A DNA stretch of 64,000 nucleotides from Panacagrimonas perspica (GCF_004364935.1 NZ_SOBT01000011.1:62001-126000), one strand, 5' to 3'; shown: positions 26,073-35,438, counted from the stretch's first letter. Notes: generated from the letters alone by a model not told the origin. Numbers and translations: made by a program.

Positions 26073-27725
26073 ATGAAACCCAAGAATCAATCAGCTGGCC
26101 AAGCCGAGTGGATCGATGTCCTGATCATCGGGGCCGGTTTCGGCGGCCTTCGGATGCTGCAGGAGTGCAGGGAACTCGGACTGGAGGCCATCATCCTCGA
26201 CGCTGCAACCGATCTCGGCGGCACCTGGTACTGGAATCGTTATCCAGGCGCTCGCACCGACACCGAGAGCTGGGCGTACTGCTTCTACTTTTCCGAGAAG
26301 CTCAACGAGCAGTACAGCTTCAAGGAACGCTATGCGACCTGGGACAGCTCGCTCGACTACCTCAACTACGCCGCCGACGCGTTGGACATGCGCCGCCACA
26401 TGCGCTTCGAGCGCCGCGTGACCACGGCCCGATACATCAACTCGGAGAACGTTTGGGAAGTGCAGACGGACACGGGTGAGACGTATCGGTGCCGTTACCT
26501 GGTCAGTGCCAGTGGCGTGCTGTCGGTCGCGTACAAGCCGCCCTTCAAGAACTCCGAGGCTTTCAACGGCAAGGTCTACCTGACGGCGAACTGGCCCAAG
26601 GAGCATGTCGATTTCGCGGGCAAGCGCGTGGCGGTCATCGGCACCGGCGCGAGCGGCGTGCAGGTGATTCCGATCATTGCGCACGAAGCGGCCCACGTAA
26701 CGGTTTTCCAGCGCACGCCGAACTACGTGCTGCCGGCACGCAATGCGCCGGTGACGGACGCGCAGCAGCGCGCGATTCGCCGCGATTTCCACCAGATGGT
26801 CGCGCAGTGCCGCAAGCAGGTCTTCGCGTTCCCGATGACCGATTCGAAAGTCGCTCTGAAGAGCGTCTCGCCCGAGGAGCAGCAGCGCGTGCTCGAGCGG
26901 GGCTGGGAGATCGGCGGGTTCCAGTTTGCTTTCGAGACGTTCAACGACATCCTGACCGATCGCGAGTCGAACGCCGTCGTGGCGGAATTTGTGCGTAAGA
27001 AGATCCGGGCGATCGTCAAGGATCCAAAGACGGCGGAAATGCTCTGCCCAGACTACGCGCTGTTCGCCAAGCGTCCGCCTCTCGGTCACTTCTACTTCGA
27101 GACCTTCAATCGGCCGAACGTGAATCTGGTGGATGTGAGTGACGACCCGATCGAAGCCATGACGGCTACGGGCCTGAAGACTCGCACTCGTGAGTTCGGA
27201 GACTTCGACGCCGTGGTGTACGCAACCGGGTTCGACGGCGGGACGGGAGCCCTGGTGAAAATCGACGTTCGCGGCACCAACAACCAGTCGATCGCGGAGA
27301 CGTGGCGCAAGTCCCTGCAGACCCAGTTCGGCATCTGCATGAACGGGTTCCCCAACTTCTTCATGATTTCTGGCCCGCAGGCACCATTCGCCAACACGCC
27401 GATGATCGTGGACCGGGCGGTGACCTGGATCGGCGATTGCATCCGTCATGTCCAGGCCTCGGGCGACACAGTGGTGGAGGCGCGCGCGGAAGCTTGCGAG
27501 AACTGGACGAAATTCGTGCAGACCACGATGGACATGACCGTGCTGGCCGATGGCGCAGGCGTGAACTCCTGGTTCCTGGGCAAGAACATTCCTGGAAAGC
27601 TGCAAGCACCACTGTTCTTCTTCGGCGGTGCGAACAACTACTTCATCGAGCTCGAAAAGGAGTCCGGTGGAGGCTTCAAGGGAATGCAGTTCCGGCGCCC
27701 CACGATCGACGCGGCCGCCGCGTAG
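26073..27725 (+). CDS. Flavin-containing monooxygenase of the Baeyer-Villiger type
   Basis: 550-residue FAD/NADPH enzyme close in length and layout to phenylacetone/cyclohexanone monooxygenases. The FAD motif is GAGFGG (G20-G25). The second BVMO signature GGTWYWNRYPGARTD is intact and the NADPH motif is GTGASG. The main fingerprint F-x-G-x3-H-x3-W-P is present as FNGKVYLTANWP (F164 to P175), but Leu170 replaces the histidine. KRPPLGHFYFETFNRPNV is the usual C-terminal block. GAGGA lies eight bases before ATG 26073. It should insert oxygen next to a carbonyl to give an ester or lactone, or act as an atypical monooxygenase because of the substitution. Confidence 0.88.
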   Translation: MKPKNQSAGQAEWIDVLIIGAGFGGLRMLQECRELGLEAIILDAATDLGGTWYWNRYPGARTDTESWAYCFYFSEKLNEQYSFKERYATWDSSLDYLNYAADALDMRRHMRFERRVTTARYINSENVWEVQTDTGETYRCRYLVSASGVLSVAYKPPFKNSEAFNGKVYLTANWPKEHVDFAGKRVAVIGTGASGVQVIPIIAHEAAHVTVFQRTPNYVLPARNAPVTDAQQRAIRRDFHQMVAQCRKQVFAFPMTDSKVALKSVSPEEQQRVLERGWEIGGFQFAFETFNDILTDRESNAVVAEFVRKKIRAIVKDPKTAEMLCPDYALFAKRPPLGHFYFETFNRPNVNLVDVSDDPIEAMTATGLKTRTREFGDFDAVVYATGFDGGTGALVKIDVRGTNNQSIAETWRKSLQTQFGICMNGFPNFFMISGPQAPFANTPMIVDRAVTWIGDCIRHVQASGDTVVEARAEACENWTKFVQTTMDMTVLADGAGVNSWFLGKNIPGKLQAPLFFFGGANNYFIELEKESGGGFKGMQFRRPTIDAAAA

Positions 27726-27933
27726 CGGGAAGTAGTAAGTAGCGTGCCTGGTGCGGCGCGCTACCCGTGAGACGAGGCGCTGTGCACGAAGGGGGTACGA
27801 GTTCATGAGTGGTCCGGCAATGAGGCTCACCATCCGGTGCGCGGAGTGATCCGTTGTCGCATCGACAATGCGTCGCCATAATCGCGGCACGCTCGCGCAG
27901 GGAAGCGAGCGCGACCACAGCGAGATCCTGCTG

Positions 27934-28716
27934 ATGCCTGTCGGGGAGGCCGGGGTTTCCGCTCCAGATCAATCGCGCTCGAGCGTCCCTGCGACTCCTG
28001 TCGTGAAGCATGCACCCATCGTGACCAAGGTCAGTGCCAATCTGCTGCGCCGCAAAGAGATCGGCCAGGAGCGCCGCGAGCGTACGCGGGCCAAGCTGTT
28101 AGCAGCAGCGGCCCAGGTGCTGGCCGAATACGGCGAGCAGAAGGCGACGATCGATGACTTCATCCAGGCCGCCGGTGTCGCGCGGGGTACGTTCTACAAC
28201 TACTACCAGACGCGCGGACAGATCCTCGATGACCTCTGGGCCGAGATCGGCCGCGATCCGTTCGTCGGCATCCAGAAGGCCTGTGCCTCGATCAAGGATC
28301 CCGCCGAACGACTGGTCACCAAGACCCGATTGATCCTGAAAACGGCCCAAGACAACACCACCTGGGGCTGGGTGGTTTTCGCGCTGTCGCTGGACATCAC
28401 GACGGTCAATGCGGATCTTCTGGCGTTCCCGCGACCGGACCTCGAGGAAGGCCTGCGGAAAGGTCGTTTCAAGTTCGACGAGATCCATGCCGCAAAGGAC
28501 CTGGTGGTGGGCGCATGCAGAACAGCGCTCCACGCCTTGCTGATCGAGGAGCGTTCTGAAGGATATCCGCCGGCAATTGCTGCCCTGATGCTGCGTTCCC
28601 TCGGGGTGTCTGCAACCGAAGCACAGTCCTTGGTGAAGCGGCCGCTGCCCACAATGCGCTCGCACCTTTCGCCTGCCGCGAACGGCGCGCGGCTCGGCAA
28701 CCTGAGTCCTGCGTAG
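27934..28716 (+). CDS. TetR-family transcriptional regulator
   Basis: About 260 residues. The N-terminal helix-turn-helix is clear: RTRAKLLAAAAQVLAEYGEQ, then ATIDDFIQAAGVARGTFYNY and YQTRGQILDDLW. The rest is a helical ligand domain with WGWVVFALSLDITTVNADLL. Start choice is uncertain: ATG 27934 is used, but the frame is open to ATG 27868 and neither has a strong ribosome site. It lies between the monooxygenase gene and the LDI-like gene and is the likely controller of the cluster promoters at 25901, 28901 and 37305. Confidence 0.88.
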   Translation: MPVGEAGVSAPDQSRSSVPATPVVKHAPIVTKVSANLLRRKEIGQERRERTRAKLLAAAAQVLAEYGEQKATIDDFIQAAGVARGTFYNYYQTRGQILDDLWAEIGRDPFVGIQKACASIKDPAERLVTKTRLILKTAQDNTTWGWVVFALSLDITTVNADLLAFPRPDLEEGLRKGRFKFDEIHAAKDLVVGACRTALHALLIEERSEGYPPAIAALMLRSLGVSATEAQSLVKRPLPTMRSHLSPAANGARLGNLSPA

Positions 28717-28900
28717 AGCGCAGGCATTCGCGGCGAACTCCAGCGTTCGCGCGAATCTCCGTCAGGACTGCTCGAGTGAACTCTCTCAACGCGCACGTTG
28801 CCCACCGCGCCCGCACGGCCGTAATTCCGCTCGACCTCGCGGACCGTGTCGGTTCAGACCGTAGCAACGCACCAATGACGAGGAACGTGCGGGTGGTTCC

Positions 28901-28931
28901 GAATTGACAGTTTTCGCTCAATTCCGATAGG
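28901..28931 (+). promoter_or_regulatory. Promoter/operator of the LDI-like operon
   Basis: TTGACA at 28904-28909 and GATAGG at 28926-28931 with 16 bases between. GAATTGA (28901-28907) and TCAATTC (28918-28924) form a perfect seven-base inverted repeat across the -35 and spacer. The spacing fits a TetR-dimer site. Confidence 0.6.
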
Positions 28932-29069
28932 GTCACGTCACTCCCGGCGGACCGTGGTCCGAACGCTGGTGGACGAGAACGACGCGACTGATCGTGTCGT
29001 TGCGATACCTGCGCACCAGAGGAGTGGGACAGCCCTCGGCTGATCTTCCATGCGAGCGAGAGAGAAGCC

Positions 29070-30647
29070 ATGAATCTTCCCCTGACCCCCCCTTCCGGCA
29101 GTGCACGCCATCGCACTCCGGCTTCGAAGCTCGACGCCAAGCAGGTCGGCAGCATCCGCCAGATCGAGAACATCGCCGGCCAGCTCGACGGCGAGTGGAC
29201 GATGATGGGAGGGCGCTGCGGACTGCAGGAGGATTTCGGTGCGTTCCGCTACCAGATGGCGTATGCCGGCTTGGCGCTGGCGCTGACCCATTTCCACCGG
29301 CTGCCCAATGCGCCGGGCGTGTTCAAGCCGATCTTCGAGAACCTGATCCGGAAGATGATGCATCCGGGCGTCTGGATGTACTGGCACTTCGTCAGCCAGG
29401 GCGGCGCGCTGACCAACGGACATCTCTGGGGGAAGTTGAAGGGCAAGTGGGACCCGGTCAAGGAAGACAACATCATGTTCAGCGCGTACCTGACGCTGCT
29501 GCCCATGCTCTACAACTACCTATTCGATGATGATCGCTACGCTCAGCCGGGTGCGCTGAAGATGTCGATCAACCCGCTCACCTTCGGTGACCGGATGGTG
29601 TTCGAGTATGACCAGCACAAGCTGAGCGACATCATTTACTGGCAGATGGTGCAGAACGGGTACCTGGGCGTGGCCTGCGAGCCAAGCTGCGTGTTCCAGA
29701 TCTGCAACCAGCCCAGCATCCTGTCGTTCCGGATCGAGGACTTCATCAAGGGCACTTCTCGCGCGCAGGAAGTCACCGAGGGATACGTCAAGGCTTGGAA
29801 GGAATTTGGGTCGGTCGACGCGGGTGGCCACTTCATGGTCCACGTGGTCACCGACATCAAGATGCCCATCCCCAACGCGTTGCCGTGGTTGTGGTCGGAC
29901 GCGTGGCTGGCGGCATTGATGCACTCCTGGAATCCCGAGTTCGTGCACGAGCATTACCCGGCGATGCTGCAGAAGTTCCTGATCCCGGGTCCGGACGACA
30001 CCTGCGCGGTGCGGCTGTGGGAACCGTTCGAGATCCGCGGGGTCACGACCGGCGCCGATACTGCCGACTTCGGTTGGGCCGCGGTGGCGGCGGCGGAATT
30101 GGGCGACGACAAGACACTGCGCGGCCTGCTCGCTCATGCCGATCGCTTCATGAATCCAACGTGGCGCGACGGCGGTCTGCATTATCCGCGCAACGACGTG
30201 CGCTACGACGAGAATGGCATCGTCCGGCTGGTGGAGCCGATCACGTCGAACACGTTGCTGCCGTTCGCAAGACTCAACGTGCCCAACGGCCTGAACACCT
30301 TCTACAACCAGCCGTGGACGCGGGCCCACTACGCCGAGCCGCTGCTCACCGAGATCTCGAACAACGTCGACGTCGTCGAGGCGCGGTTCGATCCGTCCGC
30401 ATCGGAACTGCGCTTCACGCTGAACGCACGGCAGGACCGGTCGGGTGACGCCGCCATCTCGATCTCGAACGTGTTCGAGAAGGGGCGCGGATCCTGGAAG
30501 CTGTACCGGGACGGCGTCGAGACTGCGAGCGGCGACGATGAGCGGGTCAGCCGCGCCGCGGACTTGAAGATCGAGCGACACGCGGATGTGATGGAACTCG
30601 TGGCTGCGCGCGAAGCAGCGTCCGCCTACAGCCTAGTCTGGGCCTGA
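29070..30647 (+). CDS. Linalool dehydratase-isomerase (LDI) family protein
   Basis: 525-residue protein whose N-terminal 400 residues match the LDI fold, an (alpha/alpha)6 barrel. The best landmark is CEPSCVFQICN: Cys203 and Cys212 are nine apart, as are the active-site pair of Castellaniella LDI (CEPDNYFVQCN as I recall). Asp40 sits nine residues before GRC's Cys, as the LDI catalytic Asp does. KEDNIMFSAYLTLL aligns with KENIMYKGHLNLM, but with Tyr140 where LDI has His. LDI isomerises geraniol and linalool and dehydrates linalool to myrcene. Differences are the absence of a signal peptide (LDI is periplasmic) and an extra C-terminal beta-rich domain of about 110 residues. The substrate is probably a terpenoid-like alcohol or alkene. 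Confidence 0.75.
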   Translation: MNLPLTPPSGSARHRTPASKLDAKQVGSIRQIENIAGQLDGEWTMMGGRCGLQEDFGAFRYQMAYAGLALALTHFHRLPNAPGVFKPIFENLIRKMMHPGVWMYWHFVSQGGALTNGHLWGKLKGKWDPVKEDNIMFSAYLTLLPMLYNYLFDDDRYAQPGALKMSINPLTFGDRMVFEYDQHKLSDIIYWQMVQNGYLGVACEPSCVFQICNQPSILSFRIEDFIKGTSRAQEVTEGYVKAWKEFGSVDAGGHFMVHVVTDIKMPIPNALPWLWSDAWLAALMHSWNPEFVHEHYPAMLQKFLIPGPDDTCAVRLWEPFEIRGVTTGADTADFGWAAVAAAELGDDKTLRGLLAHADRFMNPTWRDGGLHYPRNDVRYDENGIVRLVEPITSNTLLPFARLNVPNGLNTFYNQPWTRAHYAEPLLTEISNNVDVVEARFDPSASELRFTLNARQDRSGDAAISISNVFEKGRGSWKLYRDGVETASGDDERVSRAADLKIERHADVMELVAAREAASAYSLVWA

Positions 30648-30669
30648 TTCAGTGCGAGAAGAAGGGGCG

Positions 30670-31188
30670 ATGAACGCGCGGCGACCCCGCGAGTTAGAGG
30701 CTGTACTCGCCAATCATCAAGTGATGGGCGTCTACGGGATGCTGGTAGGGTTGATGGCCACTGCGCAGCCTGCGCTGCTCGCCTTGTGTGCAACGCGTCC
30801 GACACCTGGCAGCCTCCTTTCGCTGGCCTACATTCACCTGCGCGAGCACCTGGCAATGTTCGTCGGGATGGCCATCGCAAACTTGGTGAGCATCGCTGTG
30901 GCGTCGCGCGTCCATCGCGGGGAGCAAGGCTGGCGATATGAGACTTGGCGCGGCGCGAGATGCTTCGCGCTCATGGCGGTCGGCATGGTGGCCGGCTCGA
31001 TGTTGATGGGCGGGTCGGGAATCGCAGTATTTGACGCGCCGGGGATCCCACAGGTTTCGCTGGCCATGCTCGCAGGCATCGGTATCGGCGCCCTGGCCGA
31101 GCGCCTCTGCGAACAGGGATCGCAGCGGACGGCGGCAAGGGCTCGGCAGAGGTTCGCGCGATCCGCCTTCGGAGCGCTCGCGCGATGA
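30670..31188 (+). CDS. Hypothetical four-helix membrane protein
   Basis: 172-residue inner-membrane protein that I do not recognise. Four hydrophobic segments are visible: VYGMLVGLMATAQPALLAL, HLAMFVGMAIANLVSIAVAS, FALMAVGMVAGSMLMGG and VSLAMLAGIGIGALAE. The tail is Arg-rich. ATG 30670 follows GAAGGGGCG; a GTG at 30652 is in frame. It overlaps the SCO-like gene as ATGA. Translation coupling suggests it supplies membrane context for that protein. Confidence 0.7.
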   Translation: MNARRPRELEAVLANHQVMGVYGMLVGLMATAQPALLALCATRPTPGSLLSLAYIHLREHLAMFVGMAIANLVSIAVASRVHRGEQGWRYETWRGARCFALMAVGMVAGSMLMGGSGIAVFDAPGIPQVSLAMLAGIGIGALAERLCEQGSQRTAARARQRFARSAFGALAR

Positions 31189-31694
31189 CCTTCGTCACCG
31201 CGAAGTTCGACCTGGTCGACCACGACGGCCGACCAGTGACCGAGGCGTCTTATCGGGGGCGGTGGTTGCTGGTGTATTTCGGATTCACGCACTGTCGCGT
31301 GGTCTGCCCGCGGTCGCTGACCCGGCTATCGAACGTTCTCGGCGCACTCGCGCCCGACCTCGCGCACGTCATCCAGCCGCTCTACGTCACCGTCGACCCC
31401 AAGCGCGACACGCCCGAGGTGATGCGCGACTACCTGACGGCGCGATATCCGCTTTTCGTTGGCCTGACGGGCACCGAGGATCAGGTGGCTGCGGCGAAGG
31501 ACGCGTTCAAGGTGTTCTCGCGACCCAAGCCGGATCCCGAAAATCCAGCCAACTACGATGTGCCCCACACCGCCATCACGTACTTGATCGATCCGGCAGG
31601 GGCTTACGCGACGCATTGGCCCGAGACCAGCAGCGCAGGCGACGTCGTCTCGGATCTGCAGGCTCGACTCATGATCACGGCCTCGCAGTCCTGA
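31185..31694 (+). CDS. SCO1/SenC-family protein
   Basis: 169-residue thioredoxin-fold protein. The copper-binding and redox motif C-x3-C is Cys37-RVV-Cys41 in FTHCRVVCP, and the third ligand is the His of YDVPHTAITYLID. TVDPKRDTPEVMRDYL is a strong SCO signature. SCO proteins deliver copper to cytochrome oxidase or act as thiol reductases outside the cytosol. Here the protein starts at the fold itself, with no signal peptide or anchor, which is unusual. It overlaps the membrane protein gene by four bases. In a catabolic cluster it could serve the electron-transfer chain of the PQQ dehydrogenase, but that is inference. Confidence 0.85.
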   Translation: MTFVTAKFDLVDHDGRPVTEASYRGRWLLVYFGFTHCRVVCPRSLTRLSNVLGALAPDLAHVIQPLYVTVDPKRDTPEVMRDYLTARYPLFVGLTGTEDQVAAAKDAFKVFSRPKPDPENPANYDVPHTAITYLIDPAGAYATHWPETSSAGDVVSDLQARLMITASQS

Positions 31695-31755
31695 ATCACC
31701 CGCTATGAAGTGCGCGCCCGTTCCCGCGCGTCCACATCCAGATGAGGAAAGAACG

Positions 31756-33177
31756 ATGAAAGAAATGCCCTACGCAATGACCATCGGCGGAAAGCGGGTC
31801 TTCACCGACGCTTCCGACGCGGCGATCAACCCGGCCACGGAGAAACCGATCTGCAATTTCCCGTTGGCGACAAGAGCACATCTCGACGAGGCCGTCGAAG
31901 CGGCGCGTGTCGCGTTTCCGCAGTGGCGGGACCGTCCGCTCGCCGAGCGCCAGGCGCTCGTGACCCGTCTCGGGGACTTGGTCGAAGAGAACAAGGAAGC
32001 CTTCATCCGGCTCCTCATCACCGAGCAGGGCAAGGGCCGGGCGGGCGCTGAATGGGAGATCGGCGGCTCGATCTATTGGCTGCGCGAAGTCGCCAAGCAG
32101 TCGCTGCCGGCGGAAGTCGTCGTGGACAAGGGCGACGAGCAGATCGTGACGCGGCACACGCCGATCGGCGTCGTGGCGGGGATCACGCCCTGGAACTTCC
32201 CCTTGCTGCTGGCGGTGTGGAAGATTGCCCCGGCGCTGGTCGCGGGCAACACGATGGTATTGAAGCCGTCGCCGTTCACGCCGCTGTGCACGCTGTGGTT
32301 CGGCGAGCTGGCGCAGAGCGTGCTGCCGCCGGGCGTTCTCAACATCCTCTCGGGCGGAAACGAGCTGGGACAGTGGATGACCGAGCATCCTCACATCGGC
32401 AAGGTCGCGTTCACCGGCTCCACGGCCACCGGGCGCAAGGTGATGGCCAGCGCCGCGGCAAACCTCAAGCGTCTGACCTTGGAGCTCGGTGGAAACGATC
32501 CGGCCATCGTGCTGCCCGATGTCGATCCCAAGAAAATCGCAAAGGATCTGTTCTGGGCGTCGTTCTCGAACAGCGCGCAGTTCTGCGTCGCGTGCAAGCG
32601 CCTGTACATCCATGAGGACATCTACGACGCGGTAGCCAAGGAACTGGTCGAGTACGCCAAAACCGTGAAGGTCGGCAACGGCCTCACCGAGGGCGTCGAG
32701 CTCGGCCCGATCCAGAACCGCATGCAGTTCGAAAAGGTCAGCAACCTGCTGAAGGACTGCAAGGATCGCGGGCAGCGGTTCCTGCTCGGTGGGGATATCG
32801 CGGATGCGCCGGGTTACTTCATCCCGGTATCGCTGGTGGACAACCCGCCGGAGGACTCGCGGGTGGTGGTCGAAGAGGCGTTTGGACCCGTTCTGCCGCT
32901 GCTGAAATTCAAGGACATCGACGACGTCGTGAAGCGCGCCAACAACACGCCCTATGGCCTGGCGGCATCGGTCTGGAGCAAGGACGTTCAGAAGGCCGAG
33001 GCCATCGCGTCGCGACTGGAAACGGGCACCGTCTGGATCAACCAAGTGCACGTCTTCTCGCCTGACATCGCATTCGGCGGGCATAAGCAGTCCGGCGTCG
33101 GCATCGAGAACTCACTCCACGGGCTCGCCGAGTACTGCAACACGCAGACCTTGATGCGAAAGCCGCTGGCGGCCTGA
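31756..33177 (+). CDS. NAD(P)-dependent aldehyde dehydrogenase (GeoB-like)
   Basis: 473-residue aldehyde dehydrogenase that oxidises an aldehyde to a carboxylate. The nucleophile is Cys277 in NSAQFCVACKRLYI, the general-base Glu lies in LELGGND, and the cofactor region is ITPWNFPLLLAVWKIAPAL. GSTATGRKVM is the Rossmann turn. ATG 31756 has GAGGAAAG upstream. The next gene is an alcohol dehydrogenase, so the pair would take an alcohol to an acid, as geranial and geraniol dehydrogenases do in the Castellaniella myrcene cluster. The exact substrate is not shown by sequence. Confidence 0.93.
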   Translation: MKEMPYAMTIGGKRVFTDASDAAINPATEKPICNFPLATRAHLDEAVEAARVAFPQWRDRPLAERQALVTRLGDLVEENKEAFIRLLITEQGKGRAGAEWEIGGSIYWLREVAKQSLPAEVVVDKGDEQIVTRHTPIGVVAGITPWNFPLLLAVWKIAPALVAGNTMVLKPSPFTPLCTLWFGELAQSVLPPGVLNILSGGNELGQWMTEHPHIGKVAFTGSTATGRKVMASAAANLKRLTLELGGNDPAIVLPDVDPKKIAKDLFWASFSNSAQFCVACKRLYIHEDIYDAVAKELVEYAKTVKVGNGLTEGVELGPIQNRMQFEKVSNLLKDCKDRGQRFLLGGDIADAPGYFIPVSLVDNPPEDSRVVVEEAFGPVLPLLKFKDIDDVVKRANNTPYGLAASVWSKDVQKAEAIASRLETGTVWINQVHVFSPDIAFGGHKQSGVGIENSLHGLAEYCNTQTLMRKPLAA

Positions 33178-33253
33178 TCTTCCGCTGCATTGCTTCCGGG
33201 CGGCCGATGGCGCGCCTGGTGGGAACCCTTTTGCGCGCTTTCGGAGAAAACTG

Positions 33254-34357
33254 GTGCTGAACATCAAGGCGGCAGTCGTCCGTGATAAGTCGGCGGCCTT
33301 CCAGATCGAGAACCTGCGGCTCGAGTCGGCCCGTGGAGACGAGGTGCTGGTCAAGATCCACGGCGTTGGGGTGTGCCATACCGACCTGGTGGTACGCGAT
33401 CAGCACCTGCCCACGCCCCTGCCGGCGGTGCTCGGCCACGAAGGATCGGGGGTGGTGGTGGCGGTCGGCGACAAGGTGAAGAAGGTTGCGCCGGGCGACC
33501 ACGTGGTTCTCAGCTATGCCAGCTGCGGCACCTGTGCCAACTGCCTGAAAGGGCTGAACGGCTACTGCCCGGACCTCTACGGGCGCAACTTCTCCGGTTC
33601 ACGGCCCGATGGTTCGTCGCCCTGTTGCGATGCGCATGGTAATCGCGTCAGCGCGTATTTCTTCGCGCAGTCCTCTTTTGCCGACCACGCCATCGCGTCC
33701 GAGCGCAACACGGTCAAGATCCGCAAGGACGTGCCGCTGGAATTGATGGGTCCGCTGGGTTGTGGAATTCAGACCGGCGCGGGCGCCGTGATGAATGCGC
33801 TGAAACCATCGGCGGGGAGCAGCATCGCCGTATTCGGCGCGGGCTCGGTTGGATTGTCGGCCGTCATGGCGGCGCGAGTGGTGGGCTGCACCACCATCAT
33901 CGCTGTCGACCTCAACGCGGAGCGACTCGCGCTGGCCAGTGAGCTCGGTGCTACTCACGTCGTCAACGCGGCGTCCGAGAATGTGCACGAGCGGATCACC
34001 GCACTCACTGGCGGCGAGGGCGTGCAGTTCTCGCTCGAATGCACCGGCGTGCCCAAGGTCGTGCGCCAGGCGGTCGACGTGCTTCGCCTGACCGGCGTAT
34101 GCGGCGTCATCGGGGTGGCGCCGCTGGGCACCGAGATCACACTGGACATGAACGCGATCCTGTTCGGACGCTCGGTCCGCGGAATCATCGAGGGCGACAG
34201 CATTCCCGACGTGTTCATTCCGCAGCTGGTCGATCTCTGGCAGCAGGGGCGATTTCCGTTCGACAAGCTGGTGCGTTTCTTCCCGCTGGCGCAGATCAAC
34301 GAGGCCGTGCACGCCTCGGAGAGCGGCCAAGTGCTCAAAGCCATCCTGCGACCCTGA
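33254..34357 (+). CDS. Zinc-dependent alcohol dehydrogenase (aryl/geraniol alcohol dehydrogenase type)
   Basis: 367-residue medium-chain dehydrogenase. Catalytic zinc residues are in VGVCHTDLVVRD, LGHEGSGVV and LGCGIQTGAG. The structural zinc motif is CGTCANCLKGLNGYC. The NAD motif is FGAGSVGLSAV, with an Asp at the end of the next strand (IIAVDLN) indicating NAD preference. The subgroup is that of benzyl, coniferyl and geraniol dehydrogenases. It starts with GTG 33254 (GGAGAAAA upstream). Together with the upstream aldehyde dehydrogenase it makes a two-step alcohol-to-acid unit. Confidence 0.92.
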   Translation: MLNIKAAVVRDKSAAFQIENLRLESARGDEVLVKIHGVGVCHTDLVVRDQHLPTPLPAVLGHEGSGVVVAVGDKVKKVAPGDHVVLSYASCGTCANCLKGLNGYCPDLYGRNFSGSRPDGSSPCCDAHGNRVSAYFFAQSSFADHAIASERNTVKIRKDVPLELMGPLGCGIQTGAGAVMNALKPSAGSSIAVFGAGSVGLSAVMAARVVGCTTIIAVDLNAERLALASELGATHVVNAASENVHERITALTGGEGVQFSLECTGVPKVVRQAVDVLRLTGVCGVIGVAPLGTEITLDMNAILFGRSVRGIIEGDSIPDVFIPQLVDLWQQGRFPFDKLVRFFPLAQINEAVHASESGQVLKAILRP

Positions 34358-34442
34358 CCGCCCTGGCGCTAATCCTTCGCTGCGATCGGCTCTCGCCGAC
34401 GCTGTGCCAGATGGCGTCACTTGACTTCGAGGAGCCTGCAGC

Positions 34443-35438
34443 ATGATCACTGCGAGAGACATCGACTATCACCACTGTAACGAGGTCGATCACGAGTGGG
34501 CCGAGACGAACTTCTTCGGGTTCTACATCCCGGAGGAACGCCTGCTCGGCAGCATCTACACGGTGGCGCGCGCGGGCACCGGTGCTTGCGCCTCCGAGTT
34601 CATCGTCTATCGCGGGCTATCGCAAGATCGAATGAACGTCGTGCACTACGACGTTCAAGAGCACCTGCCGCTGCCGAAGAGTCTGGCGGACTACCGGCTG
34701 CCAAACGGGATGCAGGTGCGCGCGGTGAACGCGCCGCGGGACTATCGCATTGAGTACACGGGCCGCGAGGGGACGGAACTCAAGCTCGACTACACCGGCT
34801 TAATGGAACCCTTTGACATCCACGATGCAAGCCAGAACGCGCGCGCCGCCAAGACCGATTCCGCGCGCGCTGCCGGCTCGAGCTTCGGCGAAGCCTACAA
34901 GGGTCACTTTGACCAGACCTCGCACGCGACCGGATCGCTGAAGCTCGGCGGCCGTACGTTCGCGATCGACTGCATCGACACGATGGACCACAGCTGGGGC
35001 CCGCGTCCCGAATACGGGATGAAATCCCAATGCTGGTTGCACGGACACTTCGGCCCTGACCTGGTGGTGCACCTGATTCTTTCGTTCAAGCCCTGGGCCG
35101 CGCGCGAGCAGCAGTACGAACTTGCACACGGATACGTGCTGCGCGACGGAGCCGTGCATGCCGTCACGCGGGCGACTGTCGTGGCCGACCGGGTGAATTT
35201 GCAGGGCATCGCCATGTCGGTGGACGTCACCGACTGCACCGGGCGTTCGGTCTCGATGCGGGGAGGCGCAATCGCTGGCGGCGCCTGGCCGGCCTACCTG
35301 ACGCTGCACACCCACAACACCCTGCACCAGTGGACGACCGACTCCGGCCAGCTTGGCTACGGCGTGGTGCAGGAGAACTGGCCGATGGACAAGATCGCGG
35401 CGCGAAACCTCGCAGCGATGCTCGGCACGCCGGCGTGA
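34443..35438 (+). CDS. AttH/CrtC-like (DUF7064-type) beta protein
   Basis: 331-residue protein of the lipocalin-like AttH/CrtC group. It opens HEWAETNFFGFYIPEERLLG and has the group's central motif DTMDHSWGPRPEYG, followed by many short beta strands. Some members hydrate C=C bonds of carotenoids (CrtC) or modify terpenoid chains; most are unknown. The stop overlaps the kinase gene as GTGA, so the two are made together. No signal peptide is seen. The assignment rests on the DHSWG motif and overall pattern, and function is open. A hydratase acting on a terpenoid fits the LDI-like gene nearby. Confidence 0.55.
   Translation: MITARDIDYHHCNEVDHEWAETNFFGFYIPEERLLGSIYTVARAGTGACASEFIVYRGLSQDRMNVVHYDVQEHLPLPKSLADYRLPNGMQVRAVNAPRDYRIEYTGREGTELKLDYTGLMEPFDIHDASQNARAAKTDSARAAGSSFGEAYKGHFDQTSHATGSLKLGGRTFAIDCIDTMDHSWGPRPEYGMKSQCWLHGHFGPDLVVHLILSFKPWAAREQQYELAHGYVLRDGAVHAVTRATVVADRVNLQGIAMSVDVTDCTGRSVSMRGGAIAGGAWPAYLTLHTHNTLHQWTTDSGQLGYGVVQENWPMDKIAARNLAAMLGTPA

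Noticed and set aside
26091-27890. 599-residue open frame antisense to the monooxygenase gene
   Set aside because: No family motifs, and it mirrors the GC-rich third positions of a clearly real gene on the other strand.
31696-33084. 462-residue open frame antisense to the aldehyde dehydrogenase
   Set aside because: Arg/Asp/His-rich shadow with no fold signature; the sense gene is certain.
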